A stretch of DNA of 11,138 nucleotides, taken from positions 1 through 11,138 of the forward strand of contig JAATVR010000358.1 in NCBI GenBank assembly GCA_014523665.1, read 5' to 3'. The notes under the pieces are model-generated. The model did no database searches. It was not told the origin of the DNA and was given only the letters and a program-made list of their open reading frames with translations. This document shows, piece after piece, positions 1-6,820 of the stretch. Source of the DNA: Nitrososphaerales archaeon TH526. Lineage in GTDB: Archaea; Thermoproteota; Nitrososphaeria; Nitrososphaerales; Nitrososphaeraceae. Made by a program: the position numbers and the translations under genes. The number at the start of each line of letters is the position of its first letter. Position 1 is the stretch's first letter.

Positions 1-391
1 GTTCTGGAATCCTCTTCTTTCATGAAATAGCCATCTTTTACTACAGATTGAGCAACATATGGAATTATCGCTAGTAGAGTACTGCAATTCGAAATGACTA
101 CAACGCACTTGATATTCGTGTTTTAGTGCTTCCATTTCCTTGATTGCATCAATGTGTCTGACAGAATTTTCTGTCAATATACCCTTCCAATTGGGAGTTC
201 CACTTTATCAACCTTGTCGATCAGACCAAAAGCATGCACCAAGAAATATCCAATATCAATTGACAATGCTTGAATCTCGCTGATAAATATGGTCATGGAT
301 AATCCTTCACCGGATGTCCTTTGGCTAGCGCACATCTGTATATACCACGAGAGGCTGAATCAGGGAATTCGATTGCAATTTTAGATTTCAC
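1..391 (-). pseudogene. Frame-hopping remnant of an unidentified gene, cut by the left edge
   Basis: Read on the minus strand, this stretch has four consecutive protein-like segments with strong purine-N-pyrimidine codon structure, each in a different frame from the one before. They are: GTG at 391 to TGA at 293 (32 aa, with KIAIEFPDSASRG); ATG at 296 to TGA at 174 (40 aa, with IDIGYFLVHAFGLIDKVDKV); about 180 to 117 (with VRHIDAIKEMEALKHEY); and 119 to the edge (with CVVVISNCSTLLAIIPYV). The second and fourth share a frame, so the third looks like a compensated double indel. The first two junctions are 4-base overlaps (ATGA, TTGA), so coupled mini-genes are an alternative reading, but the frame switch near 117 has no start codon. 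I favour a decayed gene running left past the edge. Family not recognised. Indel errors in the assembly would look the same. Confidence 0.4.
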
Positions 392-485
392 CTGTTATTA
401 AATAACATTCATTGCAGATTGAAGTGGAGAACAGGAAGTTGATCCTATGAAACTTTACTTTGTTGCAAAGGGGGCATTTCTTCAT
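381..485 (-). CDS. 34-residue zinc-ribbon microprotein (CPLC...CNEC)
   Basis: ATG at 485 opens a 34-aa frame beginning MKKCPLCNKVKFHR and ending CNECYLITGEI. Cysteines at 4, 7, 24 and 27 form C-x2-C-x16-C-x2-C, the spacing of a minimal zinc ribbon; zinc binding and a role in protein or nucleic-acid contact are inference. A TATA-like ATAAAATTATT (minus sense) at 513-523 lies about 33 bases upstream, which suits a nearly leaderless archaeal mRNA. The 3' end overlaps by 11 bases the GTG that opens the frame-hopping remnant to its left and shares a frame with two segments of that remnant. It could therefore be the N-terminal zinc ribbon of one larger gene now broken by indels, not a free-standing gene. 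Confidence 0.45.
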   Translation of the reverse strand: MKKCPLCNKVKFHRINFLFSTSICNECYLITGEI

Positions 486-512
486 TTTTCAAAGATTGTC
501 TAGCGACGTAGT

Positions 513-523
513 AATAATTTTAT
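513..523 (-). promoter_or_regulatory. Putative TATA element for the 34-residue zinc-ribbon ORF
   Basis: ATAAAATTATT in minus sense, centred about 33 bases before the ATG at 485. The spacing fits an archaeal TATA box with a transcript starting within a few bases of the start codon. Confidence 0.35.
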
Positions 524-838
524 CGATATACAAGAATGATTTCATATTCGTCAAATCTCTGGTTCGTATCCGAGAACTGTTATTTCAGCCCCTTTTTCCA
601 ATCTATACGGATTGTAGTAGGTGTATAGCAAGCACTTGACCGCTTGACCACATATTTTTCTTCACAACAGCCAATTTTTCTTGAAAACAGATGCAGGTCA
701 AGTTGACCAGTCTTATATAGATCAAATAACCCATCTGTTGATTGACCACCTAATACTGGAGACGATCTTATCTTGACTGTCTCATAGAGGATTGCTTTTG
801 CTCTCCATGCAACTAGAGCACTATTCTTATTAGGAGAT
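520..838 (-). pseudogene. Frameshifted C-terminal gene remnant abutting the Hel308 start
   Basis: A minus-strand frame from 838 to TAA at 580 encodes about 85 protein-like residues (with SALVAWRAKAILYETVKI and VVKRSSACYTPTTIRI) with clear purine-N-pyrimidine codons. Near 590 the protein-like signal moves to another frame (AEITVLGYEPEI, stop at 551). It then returns to the first frame (FDEYEIILVYR, stop at 520). No ATG, GTG or TTG exists in frame between 838 and the Hel308 coding region, so there is no usable start. The frame is open further into Hel308, but there it is the antisense of helicase codons. I read this as the 3' part of a lost gene whose 5' end was replaced by, or overlapped with, the helicase gene. 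Family not recognised. Part of the region must also serve as the Hel308 5' flank, so the coding signal could be misleading. Confidence 0.3.
711..719 (+). promoter_or_regulatory. Possible TATA element for hel308
   Basis: CTTATATAG is the only good TATA-like element between 580 and 839. Transcription would start near 740, giving a leader of about 100 bases before the GTG at 839. That is long for this window, where other genes look leaderless, so the call is weak. Confidence 0.25.
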
Positions 839-3037
839 GTGACGATAAAGATTAATTCAGATCGTATGAGATTGATTGATGATTCTGGCCGACATATTAA
901 CAGTGGAGGGAGCAGAAACCTAAGTGAAATAATGAAGATAATGGGATATTCTGAATTGTATCCTCCACAAGAACTAGCTTTGTCAAAAGGGGTTGCAGAA
1001 GGCAAGAATTTGTTAATTGTAACTCCGACTGCAAGTGGGAAGACCTTGACAGCAATGTTGGCTGCAATCTCTGTACTTGAAAGAGGTTTAAAAGTGGTAT
1101 ATCTCACCCCGTTACGAGCGCTGGCATCAGAGAAATACCACGACTTTAAGTTATTTGAAAAGCATCCTCTGGTAGGCAAGCAGATCAAGGTTAGGATCGC
1201 AAGTGGGGATTACACCTCACCTGGAAGCAGATTGTCTGATGCCGATATTATCGTTGCAACTAACGAAAAGATGGATTCACTGCTTCGCCGCCGAATTGAT
1301 TGGCTGCAAAAGGTGGGTGTTTTCATAACGGATGAATTTCATTTGCTCTCAGATCCAGAGAGAGGCCCAACTCTTGAGATGTTGCTTACTAAAATTCGTA
1401 ACAGGTATTCGAAAGCTCAAATCTTAGCACTGAGTGCTACCGTTGCCAATTCTAGCGAACTAGCAGAATGGCTTGATTGTGACTTGGTTCTGAGTTCTTG
1501 GAGACCTACAAAATTGGTGGAGGGAATATTCGAAGATGGTAGATCCATTATGAATGACGGCAGTCGGTTTACAGTCAATGTTTCCACCGAAACCTCTGCC
1601 TCAGTCGACGTTGCAATTGATTGTGTTGCGAAAGGTGGCCAATCATTAATTTTTGCGGAAACGAGAAAGCGATGTGTCTCCCTTGCAGCAAGAGCAGCCG
1701 ATACAGTCTATCAGATGCTATCAAGAAAAGAGGCACTAATGGCTGCAGAGGAGTCCTCCAAGCTTTTGAAGAAGGGGGATGATACGGACTTGACTATGAC
1801 GTTAGTAAAGTTAGTTAAAAAGGGGGTTGCCTTTCATCATGCAGGTCTGTCCCATCAATGTAGAGATTTGGTGGAGATAGCTTACACGAAGGGGGTCGTC
1901 AAACTTATTGTGGCCACCCCTACTTTGGCATCAGGCGTGAACCTGCCTGCTAGAAGGGTCATTCTTTCAAGCGTAATGAGGTATGATCTCGAACAAGGCG
2001 GATATGTTCCTATTCGAATTATGGAGTATAAGCAATTATGTGGCCGTGCTGGGCGACCCCAATATGACGAAAAAGGCGAAGGAATAATCATTGCGAACGA
2101 CAATATTTCAGGAGAAGATCTATATGATCATTATATCAATGGAACTCCCGAACCAATCAGATCTAACTTAATGAACGGGAAGTCCCTGAGGTCGCACGTG
2201 CTAAGCACGGTAGCAGAGGTCCCAGGCATCAGAAGGTCAGAAATTCATTCCTTATTTGCAAATACTCTATGTGCGTATTATCATGATAAGTCAATGATAT
2301 TGGCCAAGGTTGATGAAATGTTATACTATCTTGAAGAACAAGAACTAATTAAGTCTAAGAATGATAGATACATAGCCACTTCATTTGGCAAAACCATTTC
2401 TCTATTATATATGGATCCATTTACCGGAGTTCAATTTAGAAACTTCATTGGAAAGGTAATGAGAAATGGTAACGATTCTCAAGATAACCATATACTTGCC
2501 TATCTTCAAGTAGTTACGTCTAGTGAGGATTTCTTTCCAAAGCTTCAATTAAGGAAGAAAGATCTAGAATTCGTATTAGATCTTTTGAGTAAGAACGAGA
2601 GTCGTCTGGTAATCCCACTGGACGAACATGCATGCACTAGAAGCCTTTTGGTATTGCACAACTGGATAGAAGAAGCAAGTGTAAGACAAATATCTTTAGA
2701 ATTAGGAGTAGAGCCAGGAGATTTATACAGGATCGCAGAGGCTGGTGAGCGACTAGTTTCATGCTTATACGAAATCGCTAAACTTTGTGGAAGGGACGAT
2801 CTTTTGTTAGAAATTGATATGCTTAGAAGACGCGTTAAATACGGAGCTAAGTCCGAGTTGCTGTCAATGTTAAGATTAACGGGTATTGGTAGAGTTAAAG
2901 CAAGATCTCTATTTGATGCAGGTGTCACATCCACGAAGGATCTTATAGAGATGGACGAACAGTACATAGCAAGAATCCCAAAGATAGGCACTACAATGGC
3001 AAGGAAAATAAAGAAGGAAACTATCAAATTTATGTAG
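839..3037 (+). CDS. hel308: Hel308-family ATP-dependent DNA helicase
   Basis: Superfamily 2, Ski2-like 3'-5' DNA helicase that acts at stalled or collapsed replication forks. Visible motifs in order: YPPQ (41-44), Walker A PTASGKT (63-69), motif Ia TPLRALASEK (90-99), DEFH box (165-168), SAT (199-201), motif IV IFAETR (271-276), FHHAGLS (332-338), motif V ATPTLASGVNLPARR (359-373) and GRAGRP (402-407). A winged helix and the ratchet helical bundle follow (about 440-665, with NWIEEASVRQISLELGV from 608). A C-terminal helix-hairpin-helix (TGIGRVKARSLFDAGV from 681) completes the fold. At 732 aa it is full length. The start is GTG at 839; the ATG two bases earlier runs at once into TGA. GGAG at 833-836 is too close to be a normal ribosome site. 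The first 27 or so residues precede the usual Hel308 N-terminus, so ATG at 866 or 932 is possible. Confidence 0.96.
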   Translation: MTIKINSDRMRLIDDSGRHINSGGSRNLSEIMKIMGYSELYPPQELALSKGVAEGKNLLIVTPTASGKTLTAMLAAISVLERGLKVVYLTPLRALASEKYHDFKLFEKHPLVGKQIKVRIASGDYTSPGSRLSDADIIVATNEKMDSLLRRRIDWLQKVGVFITDEFHLLSDPERGPTLEMLLTKIRNRYSKAQILALSATVANSSELAEWLDCDLVLSSWRPTKLVEGIFEDGRSIMNDGSRFTVNVSTETSASVDVAIDCVAKGGQSLIFAETRKRCVSLAARAADTVYQMLSRKEALMAAEESSKLLKKGDDTDLTMTLVKLVKKGVAFHHAGLSHQCRDLVEIAYTKGVVKLIVATPTLASGVNLPARRVILSSVMRYDLEQGGYVPIRIMEYKQLCGRAGRPQYDEKGEGIIIANDNISGEDLYDHYINGTPEPIRSNLMNGKSLRSHVLSTVAEVPGIRRSEIHSLFANTLCAYYHDKSMILAKVDEMLYYLEEQELIKSKNDRYIATSFGKTISLLYMDPFTGVQFRNFIGKVMRNGNDSQDNHILAYLQVVTSSEDFFPKLQLRKKDLEFVLDLLSKNESRLVIPLDEHACTRSLLVLHNWIEEASVRQISLELGVEPGDLYRIAEAGERLVSCLYEIAKLCGRDDLLLEIDMLRRRVKYGAKSELLSMLRLTGIGRVKARSLFDAGVTSTKDLIEMDEQYIARIPKIGTTMARKIKKETIKFM

Positions 3038-3256
3038 GTCGACCATGACATACTACTGCCATACTAAACCTGAATAGTACCGCTCCAGAAATTGGGAATT
3101 AAATTGAATATAATTATCAATCTGACTGAATTTCATGATATATGTCACCTGATTTCGCCCAATCTATTCTTATGCATGCAAATAGAAGGATTATGGAACT
3201 GAGCTCGCCCCCGTAGATAATGCTGTCCGTATTCCCACATTCAATCTCTAATTAAA

Positions 3257-3264
3257 TTTATAAT
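3257..3264 (+). promoter_or_regulatory. TATA box of the ALG7-like transferase unit
   Basis: TTTATAAT, inside an AT-rich run from 3250 to 3266, is centred about 32 bases before the TTG start at 3293. The archaeal TATA-to-start spacing (about 25 bases) puts the transcript start near 3286, so the mRNA is close to leaderless. This supports TTG as the start codon. Confidence 0.6.
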
Positions 3265-3292
3265 AGGCACAACATATCTTGCAGAACCGATC

Positions 3293-4306
3293 TTGATCAC
3301 CACTGATTCATTATCTGACCCCTTCTACCTTATTACAGCGATAATTGTATCGCTGATTTCCTTCCTAGTTATTTTCCTCCTTATGCCTATGTATATCAGA
3401 TCATTAAAATCAAAGGGAAAAGTGGTAAAAGACTTTCATAAACCTGGAAAACCAGACATTCCCAGACCTGCAGGCCCAATCATGTTATTAGGTATAGCAT
3501 CATCTGAAATAATCCTGTATATTTTGACACTCAGCGATGCAGTGCTTGCCATACTGCTGACCACTGTGATAGGTTTTATCGTAGGGATGGTAGACGATAG
3601 AAAAATAATGCCAGGTTGGTTTAAACCTTTGGCACTTGTGGCAGCTGCCATTCCAATAATCTTGTTGGGTGCACATGGTAGCTATCTTAACTTGATATTT
3701 GGTAGCGTGTTTATTCCGATTCTTTACATTCCTTTAATACTCGTTATAATTCCGGTCGTAGGGAATACAATTAATTCAATTGATGTGCTGAATGGCGTAG
3801 CGAGTAGTTCGGTGATTATTGCTTTAATCCCTATCTTAGCAAGTGTTTTGTTATTCGGCAATGTTTATGTGTTTTTGGCCGGATTGCCCTTACTAGCAGG
3901 AACCCTAGCTTTTTACAAGTACCACAGGTACCCAAGTGGGATATTTCCTGGAGACTCTGGCACGTTATTGATGGGGACTATGCTCGGAGCAATTGCCATT
4001 GCAGGTAAATCCGAGATCATTGCTGTGATAGCGCTATTGCCAGCCGTCATGAATTCGTTTCTTTTTCTTTCAAGTATGAAAAAAATAGTAGAGCACAGAG
4101 AAGTGAAAGCCCGTCCCACAACTCTAACCGATGACTTCAAATTGATGGCATCAAAGGATAAAAGAGCCCCAGTAACACTTCTAAGATTGATCCTATCAGA
4201 CGGCCCGCTGACCGAAGAAGAGAATATTAAGCAAATCACAAGACTCGCGTTATTTTGTTCAGCCCTAGCGTTCATATCCATCTACATTCAGTCCTTATTC
4301 GTATAG
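3293..4306 (+). CDS. ALG7-like UDP-GlcNAc:dolichyl-phosphate GlcNAc-1-P transferase (glycosyltransferase family 4)
   Basis: Polytopic membrane enzyme of the MraY/WecA/ALG7 superfamily. In archaea such enzymes move a sugar-1-phosphate from a UDP-sugar to dolichyl phosphate, the first step in building N-glycans. The sequence has a first membrane helix at about 12-34, the cytoplasmic DFHKPGKPDIPRPAGP (47-62), the catalytic Asp pair in GMVDDR (98-103) and the NTINSIDVLNG nucleotide-binding loop (158-168). FPGDSGT follows at 218-224, and the last cytoplasmic loop has HREVKARPTT (268-277). About ten hydrophobic helices are visible over 337 aa. TTG at 3293 is chosen because the next ATG (codon 31) would remove the first helix and a TATA box is well placed for it. 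The next gene starts 15 bases downstream, so the two probably form one transcript. The exact sugar substrate cannot be read from sequence. Confidence 0.88.
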   Translation: MITTDSLSDPFYLITAIIVSLISFLVIFLLMPMYIRSLKSKGKVVKDFHKPGKPDIPRPAGPIMLLGIASSEIILYILTLSDAVLAILLTTVIGFIVGMVDDRKIMPGWFKPLALVAAAIPIILLGAHGSYLNLIFGSVFIPILYIPLILVIIPVVGNTINSIDVLNGVASSSVIIALIPILASVLLFGNVYVFLAGLPLLAGTLAFYKYHRYPSGIFPGDSGTLLMGTMLGAIAIAGKSEIIAVIALLPAVMNSFLFLSSMKKIVEHREVKARPTTLTDDFKLMASKDKRAPVTLLRLILSDGPLTEEENIKQITRLALFCSALAFISIYIQSLFV

Positions 4307-4321
4307 AAGGAAAGCTTAAGA

Positions 4322-4552
4322 TTGACAATATTGGGTTTAATGGGATTTGTTGTAGTAATGTGGGCTATAGTCCTATCGGCATGTGGATTCTTGATAGCAT
4401 TTGTTGCGCCGCTTGATAGCTTGCTTGGTATCCATAATAGAATTATAACCTCTTTAATTCAAGCCTTGATAGCAGTTCTCTTGGTTGTCGCCCTTGTTAT
4501 GGTGTTAGATCGTATAAAAAAGTTGTATATCATGAGAAAACTCAAGATATGA
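4322..4552 (+). CDS. Small two-helix membrane protein co-transcribed with the ALG7-like enzyme
   Basis: This 76-aa protein starts at TTG (4322), 15 bases after the transferase stop. A purine-rich GAAGGAAAG at 4306-4314 is a plausible ribosome site at the right distance; the alternative ATG at 4340 lacks one. Two hydrophobic helices (about 7-29 and 42-64) are joined by a short polar loop (LDSLLGIHNR). The basic tail RIKKLYIMRKLK predicts N- and C-termini in the cytoplasm. No known domain is recognised. Tight coupling to the transferase suggests an accessory or stabilising subunit, or a partner in lipid-linked sugar assembly, but this is inference from position only. A T5 tract at 4573-4577 may end the transcript. 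Confidence 0.7.
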   Translation: MTILGLMGFVVVMWAIVLSACGFLIAFVAPLDSLLGIHNRIITSLIQALIAVLLVVALVMVLDRIKKLYIMRKLKI

Positions 4553-4717
4553 GTATACCAAAACCCATACAGTTTTTGGCCACATAGAAACTTTCAGTAC
4601 GTGTCATTAGCAGATCGAAAAATAGTGAAACATATGTCCAATTTCTCGGTATGAAATTACTGGATGAATAGTACAGCTATTAGCACGAAATGAGCAAGAA
4701 AAAATAACTAATAAAAT

Positions 4718-4843
4718 ATGCAACACAAGTATGATATCGTATCTATCAACTCCAGGGGGATAACTATGACCTTTGATTACATACCATGTGTAGAGATCTG
4801 TAAACAGATGTGTGACCCTCTTGCTGGGTACAACCGCTATTGA
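4718..4843 (+). CDS. Possible 41-residue Cys-rich protein (C-x3-C-x3-C)
   Basis: ATG at 4718 opens a 41-aa frame starting MQHKYDIVSINSRG, with CVEICKQMC at 24-32 and ending DPLAGYNRY. Three cysteines at 24, 28 and 32 in C-x3-C-x3-C would line one face of a helix and could bind a metal or cluster. Codons follow the purine-N-pyrimidine pattern of the real genes. It sits alone between the membrane protein gene and a convergent zinc-ribbon gene. A T5 tract at 4918-4922 lies about 75 bases past the stop. The A-rich stretch at 4698-4706 is a weak TATA candidate. It competes with an 85-codon minus-strand ORF (4607-4864) over the same bases. Function unknown. Confidence 0.4.
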   Translation: MQHKYDIVSINSRGITMTFDYIPCVEICKQMCDPLAGYNRY

Positions 4844-4942
4844 TAGGACGAGGTTTGGAAACACAAGATCTTAACTAGCAAATGTCCAACTGAACAATAG
4901 ACTTTGACACACTTCAATTTTTGGTTACGACCATTTCCTACT

Positions 4943-5338
4943 TCACACCTGCCTCGCACCACATGCTTTACAGAATTTGGAATTTAAGTTTAAATTAGCA
5001 CCACAATTAATGCAATGTTTTCCCTCTTCAGCCTGTCTATCCTCGAACTGAGTTTTTTCTCCTCTACTTGATATGCCTCTGCCATACATCTCGGTAACAG
5101 CTCCAGAGGGTCTAAAAGTTTCATCAATATCCGGTTCGGTAATCTGACTTGATGGACCCGACTTTTTCTCTTGGAGAAAGAGAGTCAACCTAGGAACGGT
5201 TTCATGACTCTCCGGTGAGGTAACCTGTTCCCCTAGCCAGAGTGCAAATTTCTTTAGAGTCATCTCGGGGGTGGAAAATGTTAACGAGTGAGTCGACATA
5301 TATTCCTCGGTAGCCGTTCGAGCATTGAATAGTTTCAT
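4943..5338 (-). CDS. Zinc-ribbon protein with C-terminal CxxCG-x10-CxxCG
   Basis: This 131-aa protein has an unrecognised N-terminal part: residues 15-60 are predicted helical (TLKKFALWLGEQ, RLTLFLQEKK). A polar linker of about 60-105 follows, then a C-terminal zinc ribbon, CINCGANLNL...KFCKACG, with zinc ligands at Cys109, 112, 123 and 126. The ribbon closely resembles that of the protein at 8154-8576, but the N-terminal parts do not match. Such ribbons in small archaeal proteins usually mediate protein or nucleic-acid contacts. ATG at 5338 is supported by a TATA-like TAATTAAAA about 30 bases upstream, giving a leaderless mRNA; ATG at codon 14 is a less likely start. It is transcribed divergently from 5557-6045. 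Function unknown. Confidence 0.8.
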   Translation of the reverse strand: MKLFNARTATEEYMSTHSLTFSTPEMTLKKFALWLGEQVTSPESHETVPRLTLFLQEKKSGPSSQITEPDIDETFRPSGAVTEMYGRGISSRGEKTQFEDRQAEEGKHCINCGANLNLNSKFCKACGARQV

Positions 5339-5363
5339 TACTATGAACTTTCACGAGTAGTGC

Positions 5364-5372
5364 TTTTAATTA
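5364..5372 (-). promoter_or_regulatory. TATA box of the 131-residue zinc-ribbon gene
   Basis: TAATTAAAA in minus sense, centred 30 bases before the ATG at 5338. This is the leaderless spacing seen for other genes in the window. Confidence 0.5.
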
Positions 5373-5378
5373 TTGCGT

Positions 5379-5389
5379 CCAGCAGCTGG
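5379..5389. repeat. Odd-centred palindrome CCAGC-A-GCTGG
   Basis: A perfect 5-bp inverted repeat around one A. It lies just upstream of the minus-strand TATA element (5364-5372), a position from which a bound regulator could affect the zinc-ribbon gene. Function is inference; a short palindrome can also arise by chance. Confidence 0.35.
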
Positions 5390-5454
5390 CTGGATTAGCC
5401 GATTAAGATTATTGGTATCAAGTCCCTATTGCTTACAATCCAAACGTGGGCGAG

Positions 5455-5467
5455 GATTAGACTAATC
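5455..5467. repeat. Odd-centred palindrome GATTAG-A-CTAATC
   Basis: A perfect 6-bp inverted repeat around one A, about 40 bases upstream of the TATA element of the 5557 gene. GATTAG also occurs at 5393-5398. It is a candidate operator for the divergent gene pair. Confidence 0.4.
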
Positions 5468-5506
5468 AGACTGACAATCATTTCCCGTCTAGGATCTCAA
5501 CTTAGG

Positions 5507-5516
5507 TATATTAATA
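5507..5516 (+). promoter_or_regulatory. TATA element upstream of the 162-residue ORF
   Basis: TATATTAATA is centred about 45 bases before the ATG at 5557. That predicts a short leader of roughly 20 bases. The ATG at 5535 lies in another frame and closes quickly. Confidence 0.5.
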
Positions 5517-5556
5517 AGACATCATAGACTTTCCATGTATTCAAGAGCTGATCAAA

Positions 5557-6045
5557 ATGAAATGGACCAAAAATGAAAGGTTTCCAAACGATAAAGTTGG
5601 AATAATAAAGGATGAGATTTCCGACAAGGTGAAGGGAGTAGGGGCACGTCTTGAAGGATTCGTCTCAGATGAGTCCGGAGTCGCAAAGAGCGAAGATTTA
5701 AGACAGAATGGTAAAGTCGATACCACTGAGAGTCAGCACTTACCTAAAAAGGTAGTGACGAGTACTGATAAAGCAGATCACGGTATGATGAAAGGGGAAT
5801 TAACTACTCTTGACAAGGACATTGTTTCAACCCCCAACTCTATTGGCGAAAATATCGTAAGCCAAGCCAAGGCGAACACGAGTACTTCTGAATATACTGC
5901 TTTAGAGATAGGAACCCTTAAAATAGAGAAGAATTCTTACTATAGTCACTTTTTCTCTTTCACTCCTGTATTAGTAACGAATCGTGGATGCATTCAGGTT
6001 AACGGTAAGAACTTTAACTATATCCAAATAATCCAACGGAATTGA
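5557..6045 (+). CDS. Hydrophilic protein of unknown function
   Basis: This 162-aa protein has clear coding bias. Residues 1-105 are very polar and rich in Lys, Asp, Glu, Ser and Thr (for example KDEISDKVKGVGARLEGFVS), with no membrane helix or signal peptide and probably little stable fold beyond short helices. Residues 110-160 change to strand-forming, hydrophobic and aromatic sequence (SHFFSFTPVLVTNRGC, VNGKNFNYIQII). The segment LVTNRG...VNGKNFNYI faintly recalls the strand pair in bacterial PH-like domains (a tyrosine/arginine-rich 'TNRR' strand followed by a second strand). If so, the domain is cut short at the C-terminus. This is a guess from pattern only. The gene is divergent from the zinc-ribbon gene and is the last apparently intact gene before the degraded region. 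Confidence 0.6.
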   Translation: MKWTKNERFPNDKVGIIKDEISDKVKGVGARLEGFVSDESGVAKSEDLRQNGKVDTTESQHLPKKVVTSTDKADHGMMKGELTTLDKDIVSTPNSIGENIVSQAKANTSTSEYTALEIGTLKIEKNSYYSHFFSFTPVLVTNRGCIQVNGKNFNYIQIIQRN

Positions 6046-6073
6046 TATATTCTATTTGTACTTGGTGGGACTG

Positions 6074-6316
6074 TCAATGTTTGATTGGCTCGCTTGTAAG
6101 CAGCGATGAACCACTGCCTTGAAGAGACGATGTTACGCACCAAAAAATGTTTAATTCATTTATAACAGAAACGAACACGTTCGAGTCTCTTTCAGAGAGA
6201 TATTTGCCATGTTTCATCAAGCAATTGGCGTGCACTTCACTCAATGATGTCTTCGCTCTACTCCGTGCAGTGCTACCCATTGAATCGCTTTCATAGACCA
6301 TAGCGATTCTAACCAT
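6074..6316 (-). CDS. Hypothetical 80-residue protein in the degraded region
   Basis: ATG at 6316 follows the stop of the broken gene upstream by 9 bases and lies in the same frame as its last segment, separated only by one TAG and three codons. The protein starts MVRIAMVYESDSMGSTARS and has coding-like codons. It has no recognised domain, membrane helix or signal peptide, and no ribosome site is visible before the ATG. It may be a small co-transcribed gene, or the far end of the same ancestral protein cut off by a nonsense mutation. Confidence 0.4.
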   Translation of the reverse strand: MVRIAMVYESDSMGSTARSRAKTSLSEVHANCLMKHGKYLSERDSNVFVSVINELNIFWCVTSSLQGSGSSLLTSEPIKH

Positions 6317-6516
6317 GCGTAAAAACTATTCTACCATGTCATTAGGATTCTCCGGGGTTTTCCTGTGTATGTCAAAGAGATTTGGCATTATGACCCTTTC
6401 TACATATTTATTTTCATTGTCATAAGTTTTGCCTGTTGTAGACGGTGGTGCATACTCTTCTACCCACTCTTTCTCTTGTTCAGTTAACATAGATGCATCT
6501 ACTATTTCCTGAATAT

Positions 6517-6524
6517 GCGCGCGC
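6517..6524. repeat. GCGCGCGC tract at a frameshift point
   Basis: An alternating GC tract within AT-rich sequence, at the place where the coding frame of the broken gene changes. Loss of one GC pair by slippage would produce the observed shift. Confidence 0.45.
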
Positions 6525-6820
6525 CTTTTCTTCTTGTACTCTTTTAAACCATAATTCATAATCCAAATCTTCTAATTTCATCTGTTTTGATAGGTCGTAA
6601 CAGAAGACATAGTCGCCCTCTATTCCTAAATCCGGAAACGCACTTCTCTGAAGGCCTAAATCGGTTTGAATATTCTGGATGGTAATTGCCCATCGTAACC
6701 TGTCCTGAACTGTTTCGCCGTTCTTTGGATTCCTTGATATGCGGTATCCCAACCACGCACGGAACAAACAGTTCCATCCTTGGCCTCTTGTATAACCTGA
6801 AGGACATGGTATCCAACTAT

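Noticed and set aside
283..381. Plus-strand frame with MVMDNPSPDVLWLAH
   Set aside because: Short and ambiguous; the minus-strand frames over the same bases are longer and chain together.
580..1188. 202-residue minus-strand ORF over the hel308 start
   Set aside because: From 839 onward it is the antisense of helicase codons. Only the part below 838 is considered, as a remnant.
2545..3051. 168-residue minus-strand ORF inside hel308
   Set aside because: Antisense shadow of the ratchet and helix-hairpin-helix codons; low-complexity Ser/Leu-rich product.
3147..3240. 31-residue minus-strand ORF (MWEYGQHYLRGR) between hel308 and the transferase
   Set aside because: Poor codon structure, and a TATA element too close to its ATG.
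4607..4864. 85-residue minus-strand ORF
   Set aside because: No promoter, motif or partner gene. It overlaps the more protein-like plus-strand 41-residue frame, though neither is proven.
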